A DNA stretch of 64,000 nucleotides from Lacrimispora defluvii. Its GTDB lineage: Bacteria; Bacillota; Clostridia; Lachnospirales; Lachnospiraceae. Positions 55,190 to 62,829 of this stretch are shown piece by piece. Each line of letters starts with the position of its first letter. Positions within the stretch are counted from its first letter, which is position 1. Below the pieces are notes generated by a model. The model searched no databases. It had not been told where the DNA came from and worked only from the letters and a program-made list of their open reading frames with translations. A program made the translations under genes and the position numbers. Where the stretch lies: the NCBI GenBank assembly GCA_013036995.1, contig JAAOXG010000016.1:1-64000 (forward strand), written 5' to 3'.

Positions 55190-55228
55190 ATGTTACGTGT
55201 GTCAGTATTGGAGATCGCAACTAACTAA
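55190..55228 (+). CDS. 12-residue leader peptide upstream of the ABC-2 operon
   Basis: MLRVSVLEIATN, with AGAGAGG 7 bases before the ATG. It starts about 25 bases into the predicted transcript and is followed by about 300 bases with several hairpins: CGGC/GCCG near 55281, CTTTTGC/GCAAAAG (55321-55337) and GTCTG/CAGAC. A terminator stands before the ABC genes. This matches the layout of translation-sensing attenuators before resistance genes. Confidence 0.6.
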   Translation: MLRVSVLEIATN

Positions 55229-55380
55229 ATAGTTGAAAAGGAAAGACGAAGACAATATACGTGATTAGTCTGCCCTTTTTCGGCTGCCATGCCGATAAAT
55301 CTGCCTTACTGAATGCTTGACTTTTGCATTGCAAAAGCGCATACCTTCCAAATATATGTCTGTTCCAGACTGACATTTTG

Positions 55381-55410
55381 AAAGCATAACGGTAAAGTTA
55401 TGCTTTTTTT
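55381..55410 (+). terminator. Leader terminator before the ABC-2 operon
   Basis: 10-bp perfect stem AAAGCATAAC / GTTATGCTTT (55381-55390 / 55397-55406) with a 6-base loop, then T to 55410 and a second T-run (GTCTTTTTTC). It ends 113 bases before the first gene. Confidence 0.88.
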
Positions 55411-55522
55411 GTCTTTTTTCCTAATCTGTCTGGAAGCAGGTTTTATTTGAGATCGCTAAAGCATTATGCCTGAGGGGCAGATGAACCGGCGGTCATTTTT
55501 TATTGATTGAAGGGGAAAACAC

Positions 55523-56509
55523 ATGGAAATTATTAAAACGGCTGGGTTAACCAAAAATTTTAAAAGATTTAAGAAACAGGCAGGTATGATAGGAAGTATT
55601 AAGGGGCTGATCAAACGGGAATATGAAGAGAAACAGGCGGTTGGCAATCTGGATCTTACCATTCAGGAAGGGGAATTTGTAGGCCTGATCGGACCAAATG
55701 GAGCGGGCAAGACAACGCTTGTGAAGATGCTCACCGGTATTATTGCACCCACTAGTGGTTCTGTAAGCGTACTGGGGTATTATCCCAATGATCTGGAGCA
55801 TGAATTTAAACAGCAGTATGCAGTCGTTATGGGGCAGAAAAGTCAGCTGTTCTTTGAACTGACCGTGGAAGATACGCTTCGCCTGTTTAAAGAAATCTAT
55901 GGATTACCGGAGGAGGAGTATAAAAGTTCCAGGGATTATTTTGTGAAACTGTTTCAGGTACAGGATCTGATGCATGTTCAGGTGAGGACACTGTCTCTCG
56001 GAGAGAGGATGAAGATGGAACTGATTGCTGCACTGCTTCACAATCCAAAGATTATATTCTTAGATGAACCCACCATTGGACTGGATGCAGTTGCGTCGAA
56101 ACAGATCCGGGGATTTTTAGCAGACATTAATGAAAGAAGGGGAACCACCATTATCCTCACTTCCCACTACATGGAGGACATTAAGGCTTTGTGCAAACGG
56201 TCAATTGTTATCAATCATGGCTGTAAGATCTATGATGGAGATACTGAAAAGCTGTTTGAGCGGTTTCAGAAGTTTAAAAAAGTAACCTTTACCTTTTCAG
56301 AACCCACGCTGCTGCCCAATCTAGATTTCGAAGCCAGGATTCTGGAACAGACACCATATAAAAAGGTGATTATGGTGCCGAAAGAAAATGCAGCAGGATT
56401 GCTGAGAGAGCTAATGAATCTGCTTCCCACTGATATAACGGTAGAAGAAGAGGAAATTGGAACCATAGTAGAGAGAATCTATCAGGAGGGGGGAGATGGG
56501 CTTGCGTAA
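55523..56509 (+). CDS. ABC-2 type exporter ATPase
   Basis: 328 residues. Walker A is GPNGAGKTT (57-65), the signature is the degenerate LSLGERMK (about 157-164) of the NatA/DrrA-like group and Walker B is IIFLDEPTIGLD. The C-terminal 90 residues are the extension typical of this group. It overlaps the first permease gene by 14 bases. AAGGGG precedes the ATG. With the two permeases it forms a complete exporter. Confidence 0.9.
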   Translation: MEIIKTAGLTKNFKRFKKQAGMIGSIKGLIKREYEEKQAVGNLDLTIQEGEFVGLIGPNGAGKTTLVKMLTGIIAPTSGSVSVLGYYPNDLEHEFKQQYAVVMGQKSQLFFELTVEDTLRLFKEIYGLPEEEYKSSRDYFVKLFQVQDLMHVQVRTLSLGERMKMELIAALLHNPKIIFLDEPTIGLDAVASKQIRGFLADINERRGTTIILTSHYMEDIKALCKRSIVINHGCKIYDGDTEKLFERFQKFKKVTFTFSEPTLLPNLDFEARILEQTPYKKVIMVPKENAAGLLRELMNLLPTDITVEEEEIGTIVERIYQEGGDGLA

Positions 56510-57296
56510 ATACTTAGAAATACTAAAAATTTTTATTAAGACCCAGCTTGCCTGGCGGGGAGACTCGGTCATTCAGATTTTATTTTCATTAACCAAGATT
56601 CTGTTTGCCTCTTTGCTGTGGGGAACTATATTTGCAGGCAGAGATACGGTGGCGGGATTTACCTTAAGCAGCATGATGTCTTATTATATTATCAGCTCTT
56701 TCCTCACTCAGCTGGATATGTCTTCTAAAGTGAGCATGGAGATCAGTCAGAGAATCAGGAATGGAACCTTTTCAAAATATATAGTATTGCCGGTAAATAT
56801 TCAGGGATATTTTGTTGCCATGGAATTGGGGATGGTGCTATTTCATTTTATTATTTACTTTGCTACGTCTGTTATCTGGATTTTTGTATTCCGGATCAGA
56901 TTTGTTTTTGCACCGGATCCGGTGAATGTGGCAGGGATAGGTATTTTAATTCTACTGGGGCTGTTTTTCATGGCTCAGCTTAATTATTATCTGGGGCTGC
57001 TTACCTTAAAATATGAGGAAATAGGAACCTTCCTTATGATAAAAGATAATCTGGTGGCGTTTGTTACAGGCAGTATTATTCCACTTACGCTACTGCCGGA
57101 ACGTTTCCTTTGGGTTATGAAAGCATTTCCTTTTTACTATGTGACATATCTGCCCTCTATGCTGTTGATCGGGCGGCTTAAGGGAGAACTGGGAATGGGA
57201 CTTCTGGTTCTTTTGTGCTGGTGTGTGGTTCTTCAGGCAATCATTCATATCACATGGCAAAATTACAGAATTAAATATGACGGGGTGGGAATATGA
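56496..57296 (+). CDS. ABC-2 family permease, first subunit
   Basis: 266 residues with six membrane segments and no ATPase part; it looks like the COG4587-type ABC-2 permease that occurs with a COG3694-type partner. The GGAGGGGGGAG site lies in the end of the ATPase gene. The stop overlaps the next start (ATGA), so all three exporter genes are translationally coupled. Confidence 0.83.
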   Translation: MGLRKYLEILKIFIKTQLAWRGDSVIQILFSLTKILFASLLWGTIFAGRDTVAGFTLSSMMSYYIISSFLTQLDMSSKVSMEISQRIRNGTFSKYIVLPVNIQGYFVAMELGMVLFHFIIYFATSVIWIFVFRIRFVFAPDPVNVAGIGILILLGLFFMAQLNYYLGLLTLKYEEIGTFLMIKDNLVAFVTGSIIPLTLLPERFLWVMKAFPFYYVTYLPSMLLIGRLKGELGMGLLVLLCWCVVLQAIIHITWQNYRIKYDGVGI

Positions 57297-58096
57297 TGGG
57301 CAGATTAAAAAGAAATTTACGGATGGTAAGAGTCTTAATTAATTTAAGACTGCAGAACTTAATGATGTTCCGACTGGGGTTTTTTGGTCCATTCTTTGTG
57401 GACAGCTGCGTTTTTCTCGTCCAGCTTTGTGTATTTGATGTGATTTATTCCAATGTGAACCGGATCGGTACATGGGGGAAGGGTCAGATGATTCTTTATA
57501 TCGGAACATTTTCCATGATTAATGCCATCAATATGGTAATCTATTTTTTCGGGATTAACAGCATCCCGGATAAGATTAAAAATGGAGAGATGGATTTGTA
57601 TCTGACGAAACCGGGAAGCCCGCTGCTGCGGCTGACGTTTGAACGGATCAATCCGGGGTCTGTTCCACTGTTGTTTTTGAGTGGGGTGATTATTGCCTAC
57701 GGGATTAAAGTGGGAGGAATTAAGATTACTCCCATCCTGGTCCTGGGTTATGTGTTCTGGGTGGCAATTATGGCGGTATTGTATTATCTGGTTGAGGTAC
57801 TGATCCGGTCTTTTACGTTTTTTATATTGACCAGTGGAAATACAATCATTCTGGAGGAAACAGGGCTCACCTTATGTATGCAGCTGCCTGGAATTGTGTT
57901 CTACGGAATTTACAAAGTGATTTTTTATGTGATTCTGCCTTATGGGATCATGGCCACCATACCGGTTCAGTTTCTCACAGGGGAGCTGACGTTTGCCGGG
58001 GCTGTGTGGGGAATCCTGGTTGCAGCAGGCTTTACTCTGTTGACGGCTTTTGTATGGAAGCAGGGAATACGACATTATAATAGTGCAAGTTCATAA
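57293..58096 (+). CDS. ABC-2 family permease, second subunit
   Basis: 267 residues, six membrane segments, starting in the preceding stop. The pattern around SIPDKIKNGEMDLYLTKP is typical of the DUF990 group that pairs with the preceding type. The transported compound is not known for these pairs; drug or lipid export is the usual guess. The GNAT gene follows 15 bases later. Confidence 0.83.
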   Translation: MMGRLKRNLRMVRVLINLRLQNLMMFRLGFFGPFFVDSCVFLVQLCVFDVIYSNVNRIGTWGKGQMILYIGTFSMINAINMVIYFFGINSIPDKIKNGEMDLYLTKPGSPLLRLTFERINPGSVPLLFLSGVIIAYGIKVGGIKITPILVLGYVFWVAIMAVLYYLVEVLIRSFTFFILTSGNTIILEETGLTLCMQLPGIVFYGIYKVIFYVILPYGIMATIPVQFLTGELTFAGAVWGILVAAGFTLLTAFVWKQGIRHYNSASS

Positions 58097-58111
58097 AAGG
58101 AGAAAAGTAAG

Positions 58112-58987
58112 ATGAGAGATGGTTACGTGTTAAGAAAAGGATATCAGGAGGACGAAAGGGCAAGAAATAGTTTTAACCGGCTGGCTGGGCAGATATTTGG
58201 TCTGGATTTCGAAAACTGGTATCAGAACGGTTATTGGAAGAATAATTATATCCCTTATTCCATTCTTAAGGAAGGTGAGGTCCTGGCAAATGTCTCGGTA
58301 AGTCCCATGGTGTTTCGGGAAAATGGAGTGCAGCGGCAATACATTCAGCTGGGGACGGTTATGACCAGCAAAGCCTGCCGCAATCAAGGGCTGATCAGGC
58401 AGCTGATGGAGGAAATTCAGCGTGATTACGAAGGAAAGACGGAAGGATGGTTTTTATTTGCCAATGAAAGTGTACTGGATTTTTATCCGAAGTTTGGTTT
58501 CAGGAGGTCAGATGAGTTTGAATATGCAAAGAACGTGACCATTGATCAGGAGGCAACTGCTGTTAAGATACAGATTGGAGAAAATAATGAGCTTTTCAGG
58601 CTTAGGCGGGGGCTGAAAGAAAGCTGCCCTCAGAGCAGTCTGTGGTTGGAAAGCCATGAAGAGCTTACCATGTTTTATGCACTGGACTATATGAGTAAAG
58701 ATATTTATTTTATTCCGGAGCAGGGTGCATATGTATTTGCCGTTCTTAAGAATGGCCGGCTGCATCTGCAGCAGGTTTTTGCCCCGAAAATGGTGAATTT
58801 AGACCGGATTGCAGCAGCCTTTGGCAGAGAGGTAAAGAGTCTGGTTCTGGGATTTTCTCCAATTGATAAACAGGGGTTTACCTGTTCCAGAATAAAAGAC
58901 AGCGATACGGTACTGCATGTAAAGGGATCAGCGTTGGACATAATTGAAGGGGATTGCCTTCGGATTCCTGAACTGGCTCATACGTAA
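58112..58987 (+). CDS. GNAT N-acetyltransferase, Eis-like length
   Basis: 291 residues. An N-terminal GNAT domain (about 5-145) has TVMTSKACRNQGLIRQLMEEI as its acetyl-CoA-binding segment and LDFYPKFGFRRSDEF. A C-terminal half (about 150-290) of beta-rich character may be a second, degenerate acetyltransferase or SCP-like domain, as in Eis-type enzymes. AAAGGAG precedes the ATG. As last gene of a leader-controlled exporter operon, an antibiotic- or toxin-acetylating role is plausible (inference). Confidence 0.78.
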   Translation: MRDGYVLRKGYQEDERARNSFNRLAGQIFGLDFENWYQNGYWKNNYIPYSILKEGEVLANVSVSPMVFRENGVQRQYIQLGTVMTSKACRNQGLIRQLMEEIQRDYEGKTEGWFLFANESVLDFYPKFGFRRSDEFEYAKNVTIDQEATAVKIQIGENNELFRLRRGLKESCPQSSLWLESHEELTMFYALDYMSKDIYFIPEQGAYVFAVLKNGRLHLQQVFAPKMVNLDRIAAAFGREVKSLVLGFSPIDKQGFTCSRIKDSDTVLHVKGSALDIIEGDCLRIPELAHT

Positions 58988-59084
58988 TATGATTTTAAAC
59001 CGGCTGCCATGAAAGAAATTGACGGTTTTACTGACTGGTGTTACAATTTCAGAATATAAGGAACGAATCTAGCAGGAGAAACCT

Positions 59085-60135
59085 ATGGCAGCCGAACCAA
59101 ATGAAACCGCCCAAGTGAATGAGATACAAAAGGAATATACCAGGATTGATAAAGACTGGCTCAGCCTTCATTATAAGATATCCATTGGAATGGTACTATT
59201 TGCCCTGGCAGTAGAATGTATTATGGGCATCATTTTGGTGAATTCAGACATGTTACATACTACGGTTTACAGATTTATTTTTAAATTTATACTGGTACCA
59301 AGCGGTGTGAATGGATTGTGTGCGGTCATAGACTATATGGTGGTAAAATCTGAACGATTTTCTCAGACCGCTAAGATTTATACAGTATCCATAATTAACA
59401 CTGTCATCTGCTTTTCCCTGTTTACGGCCCACAGTGCGTTTACTGTTACGTATTATATCTGAGCTGTTTATTACCTGGGATGTGGACAAACCCACTATTT
59501 TTCAAAGTACGCTCAGACTGGGTAATTATATGATTGCATTATTTATTATGTTTTCCGTATCAATGATCTGTATGGTGGTGATCCACTATGAGAAGCGGAA
59601 AAACCGGGCCAGTATCCGCATTGAAGAGGAACGGGTTACTTTGACAAAGCGGCTGAAGATGGACGAGCTGACAGGAATCTATAACCGGAAAGCGCTCCAT
59701 GATGCCATGAGAGATTTAGAAGACTGCGATCCTCAGGATAATTATATATTTGGGATTACGGACATTGATAAATTTAAAAATATCAATGACAGCTGGGGGC
59801 ATCAGACCGGTGATAAATGCCTGATCGCGTTTGCCCAGCTGTTAAAGAACAGCTGTAGAAAGGCAAATGTTTACCGGTATGGCGGGGATGAATTCTGCAT
59901 GATCTTTCATCATACTGATATTAATGAAGCATATGAGACGGCGGTTTTAATTCAGGATCAGTTAAAGAAAGTTGAATTTAAGGAGCACCCGGAATTACAG
60001 ATGACAGCCAGCTTTGGACTGGCACAATATGGGAGCGGGATGAATGCCGCCAGATTGTTTATGAGTGCTGATCAGGCATTATATCAGGCTAAAATTACAA
60101 GGGATGCCATACGGATACATGAAAAAGACATATAG
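59085..60135 (+). pseudogene. Membrane GGDEF diguanylate cyclase, split by a deletion
   Basis: The first frame (59085-59462, 125 residues) encodes an N-terminal tail and three or four membrane segments and stops at VTYYI. The second frame (59434-60135) continues with SELFITWDVDKPTIFQSTL, one or two membrane segments and a full GGDEF domain: DELTGIYNRKALH, FGITDIDKFKNIND and RYGGDEFCMIF. Intact relatives have about 30 more membrane residues at the joint, so a deletion not divisible by three broke the gene. The GTG at 59434 has no ribosome-binding site; re-initiation could still yield an active soluble or short-anchored cyclase. Confidence 0.8.
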
Positions 60136-60163
60136 TCAGAGATAAAGAAGGGAGGTAACTGGC

Positions 60164-61429
60164 ATGTTTGATTTTTTAAAAAAGGAAAATACAAAACATC
60201 ACAAACCAAAGTTTGGACTTAAGGAATTGCTTCATTATGTAGGACCGGGGCTTTTGGTCACGGTGGGATTTATCGATCCGGGAAACTGGGCTTCCAATAT
60301 CGCGGCAGGGTCGGATTATGGATATAAGCTGCTTTGGATGGTCACTCTTTCAACCATTATGCTGATTATACTCCAGCATAATGTGGCCCACCTTGGAATT
60401 GTAACAGGAGACTGCCTGGCAGAGGCAGCCCACAAGCATTTAAAGCCCTGGCTATCAAAGATTGTTTTATCAACCGCAGTTCTGGCAGCAGTTTCTACCG
60501 CTATGGCGGAAATCCTTGGAGCGGCCATAGCGCTTAATCTGCTGTTTCGGATTCCGGTAAAGCTGGCCTCCGTACTCATACTGGCTTTAATATTATGGAT
60601 GCTGTTTACCAATTCCTACCAGAAGCTGGAAAAATGGATCATTGGCTTTGTATCCATCATTGGTTTGTCTTTTATTTATGAACTTAGTTTGGTAAATGTA
60701 GACTGGAATCAGGCAGTAAGGGGATGGACTACCGTTGAGTTTCCAAAAGGTTCTATGCTGATTATCATGTCAGTGCTGGGAGCAGTGGTTATGCCTCATA
60801 ATTTATTTCTCCATTCGGAAATTATTCAGAGCAGACAATGGAATTTAGAGGATGAATCCATTCAGAAGCTTCAATTGAAATATGAATTTGCTGATACCTT
60901 GCTATCCATGATAATTGGTTGGGCGATCAACAGCGCGATGATTATACTGGCAGCCACCACATTTTTCAGTAAAGGCGAGCATGTCTCAGAGCTTGGGCAG
61001 GCTGCCCAGATGTTAAAACCACTGGTGGGACAGGGGGCAAGTATTATTTTTGCGGTTGCGCTGCTGTTTTCGGGAATAGCATCTACTACCACTGCAGGTA
61101 TGGCAGGAGGGTCCATATTTGCGGGAATGTTTGGGGAACCTTATGATCCCGATGACCCCCATACCAGATTTGGAGTAACCTGGATTTTAGTGATTGCTGC
61201 GTTTATAATCTTTCTTATCCGCGATCCATTTAAGGGGCTGGTATACAGCCAGATGCTTTTAAGCGTGCAGCTTCCTGTTACCGTATTTTTGCAGATTTAT
61301 CTCACTTCCTCAGAGAGTGTCATGGGTAAATATAAAAATGGCCTTCGGGATAAAATTCTTCTGGTTGCCATAGGCGTGATCTTGACGATTTTAAATATAA
61401 TGCTTTTTATTGCTGCAGGAAAGGGCTGA
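60164..61429 (+). CDS. mntH: Nramp family divalent metal transporter
   Basis: 421 residues with eleven predicted membrane segments. The metal-site motifs are DPGN (38-41, in GFIDPGNWASN) and MPHN (210-213, in VVMPHNLFLHS). The methionine of the second motif favours Mn2+/Fe2+ over Mg2+. Members use the proton gradient for uptake. GGGAGG precedes the ATG. The C39-like gene starts 4 bases after its stop. Confidence 0.9.
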   Translation: MFDFLKKENTKHHKPKFGLKELLHYVGPGLLVTVGFIDPGNWASNIAAGSDYGYKLLWMVTLSTIMLIILQHNVAHLGIVTGDCLAEAAHKHLKPWLSKIVLSTAVLAAVSTAMAEILGAAIALNLLFRIPVKLASVLILALILWMLFTNSYQKLEKWIIGFVSIIGLSFIYELSLVNVDWNQAVRGWTTVEFPKGSMLIIMSVLGAVVMPHNLFLHSEIIQSRQWNLEDESIQKLQLKYEFADTLLSMIIGWAINSAMIILAATTFFSKGEHVSELGQAAQMLKPLVGQGASIIFAVALLFSGIASTTTAGMAGGSIFAGMFGEPYDPDDPHTRFGVTWILVIAAFIIFLIRDPFKGLVYSQMLLSVQLPVTVFLQIYLTSSESVMGKYKNGLRDKILLVAIGVILTILNIMLFIAAGKG

Positions 61430-61433
61430 ATTT

Positions 61434-62054
61434 ATGAAAAACCCATTAAGCTATCAGGTGACAGAATTTGATTGCGGACCCACTACATTACTGAATGCCA
61501 TGAGTTTTCTTTTCCGCAGGGAGGAGATACCGCCAGATATCATCAAGCATATCATGTTATTTTGTCTGGATTCTTACAATACAAAAGGGGAATTCGGCAA
61601 AAATGGAACTTCCCAGATGGCGATGATGTTTATGAGCAACTGGTTTAACCAGTTTGGAAAAGTAAAGAAGTTTCCCGTTCAAAGTGAATACTTAACCGGG
61701 AGCGATGTGTATCTGGGAGAAAACAGTAAAATAGTTTACGGACTTCAGCAGGGTGGTGCTGTAGTCGCCAGGGTGATGTATGGCTGCTGGCATTATGTAC
61801 TGATAACAGGTAGTGATCAGGATTATGTTTATCTGTTTGATCCCTATTACAGGAAAAAGCCGTTTAAGCAGAAAAATCTGGAACTGATTACCGATATGCC
61901 TTGTCTCAGAAACCGGAAGGTTCCATGGGAATTGATGAATGGTACGGGAAAAGAGCCCTATGCGCTTGGCCCGGTGGAAACGAGAGAGGCAACCATTCTG
62001 TTTAACAGGGAAACACAGAGAAAGCCGGCAGATACCATCGAGTATTTTATTTAG
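61434..62054 (+). CDS. C39-like (papain-fold) cysteine peptidase-family protein
   Basis: 206 residues. The C39 pattern Q-x5-C is at the N-terminus (SYQVTEFDCGPTTLLNA, Cys14), with His120 (CWHYVLIT) and Asp136 (LFDPYY) completing the triad. There is no ABC domain and no signal peptide, so it is a free-standing cytoplasmic member. The start at 61434 follows AGGAAAGGG. It is tightly linked to the Nramp gene, an association with no obvious reason. Substrate unknown. Confidence 0.78.
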   Translation: MKNPLSYQVTEFDCGPTTLLNAMSFLFRREEIPPDIIKHIMLFCLDSYNTKGEFGKNGTSQMAMMFMSNWFNQFGKVKKFPVQSEYLTGSDVYLGENSKIVYGLQQGGAVVARVMYGCWHYVLITGSDQDYVYLFDPYYRKKPFKQKNLELITDMPCLRNRKVPWELMNGTGKEPYALGPVETREATILFNRETQRKPADTIEYFI

Positions 62055-62062
62055 CAGAAATG

Positions 62063-62095
62063 AATCAGGACAGCAGGTGCTGCCCTGATTTTTTT
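62063..62095 (+). terminator. Terminator of mntH and the C39-like gene
   Basis: AATCAGG / CCTGATT outer stem with CAGCA-GG-TGCTG inside, then T residues to 62095. Confidence 0.88.
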
Positions 62096-62174
62096 GTTTT
62101 CCCTTATTGATAAATATGATATGATAAAGCTATATTTGGATTACTTTTCCAGTGAAAGAATAGGAGGAATAGCG

Positions 62175-62738
62175 ATGAATTTCCCGGGTACGGTTGTTTT
62201 GGAAACAAAAAGGTTGGTTATACGTCCGTTTTGTGAAGCGGATGCCCATGATATGTTTTATAACTGGGCAAACAGCAGTCATGTTACCAGATATTTAACA
62301 TGGCCGGTTTATAAGTCAGTAGCGGATGCAGAGGAGACTCTTAACGCATGGGTGAAGGACTATGAAAATCCTAAGAATCTCAACTGGTGTATTGAATGGA
62401 AGGAGAACCATCAGGCCATTGGCAGTATTGGGGTGGTACATATGAATGAAGAGATTGAAGAGGCAGAGATCGGATATTGCATAGGCGAAGAGTATTGGAA
62501 AAAGGGGATTATGACGGAAGCTTTAAAAGCAGTAATGGGGTTTCTGTTTAATGAAGCTGGCTTCAACCGGGTATGTGCAAGGCATGATACCAATAATCCT
62601 AATTCCGGCAGAGTTATGAAAGCAGCTGGAATGCTGTATGAGGGAACCATGCTCCAGGCGGGTAGGAATAATATGGGAATCTGTGATCTTACGTTATATG
62701 CAATCACAAGAGACTTATATTTCAAACATTCGTCGTGA
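62175..62738 (+). CDS. GNAT N-acetyltransferase, RimJ/RimL type
   Basis: 187 residues. The RimJ/L pattern is clear: ETKRLVIRPFCEADAHDM at the N-terminus, IGYCIGEEYWKKGIMTEALKAV (acetyl-CoA loop) and ARHDTNNPNSGRVMKAAGM. The start at 62175 follows TAGGAGG; the frame is open to 62094, inside the terminator region. Acceptor unknown (ribosomal N-termini in the namesake enzymes). Confidence 0.87.
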   Translation: MNFPGTVVLETKRLVIRPFCEADAHDMFYNWANSSHVTRYLTWPVYKSVADAEETLNAWVKDYENPKNLNWCIEWKENHQAIGSIGVVHMNEEIEEAEIGYCIGEEYWKKGIMTEALKAVMGFLFNEAGFNRVCARHDTNNPNSGRVMKAAGMLYEGTMLQAGRNNMGICDLTLYAITRDLYFKHSS

Positions 62739-62829
62739 TTAGGAGTTTACTGGAATAGTAAGAAAGAAAAAAGGAATGATAATAGATTATGTGATACAGA
62801 ACAGAAAGCATACATGCGGGAGGTAATTT

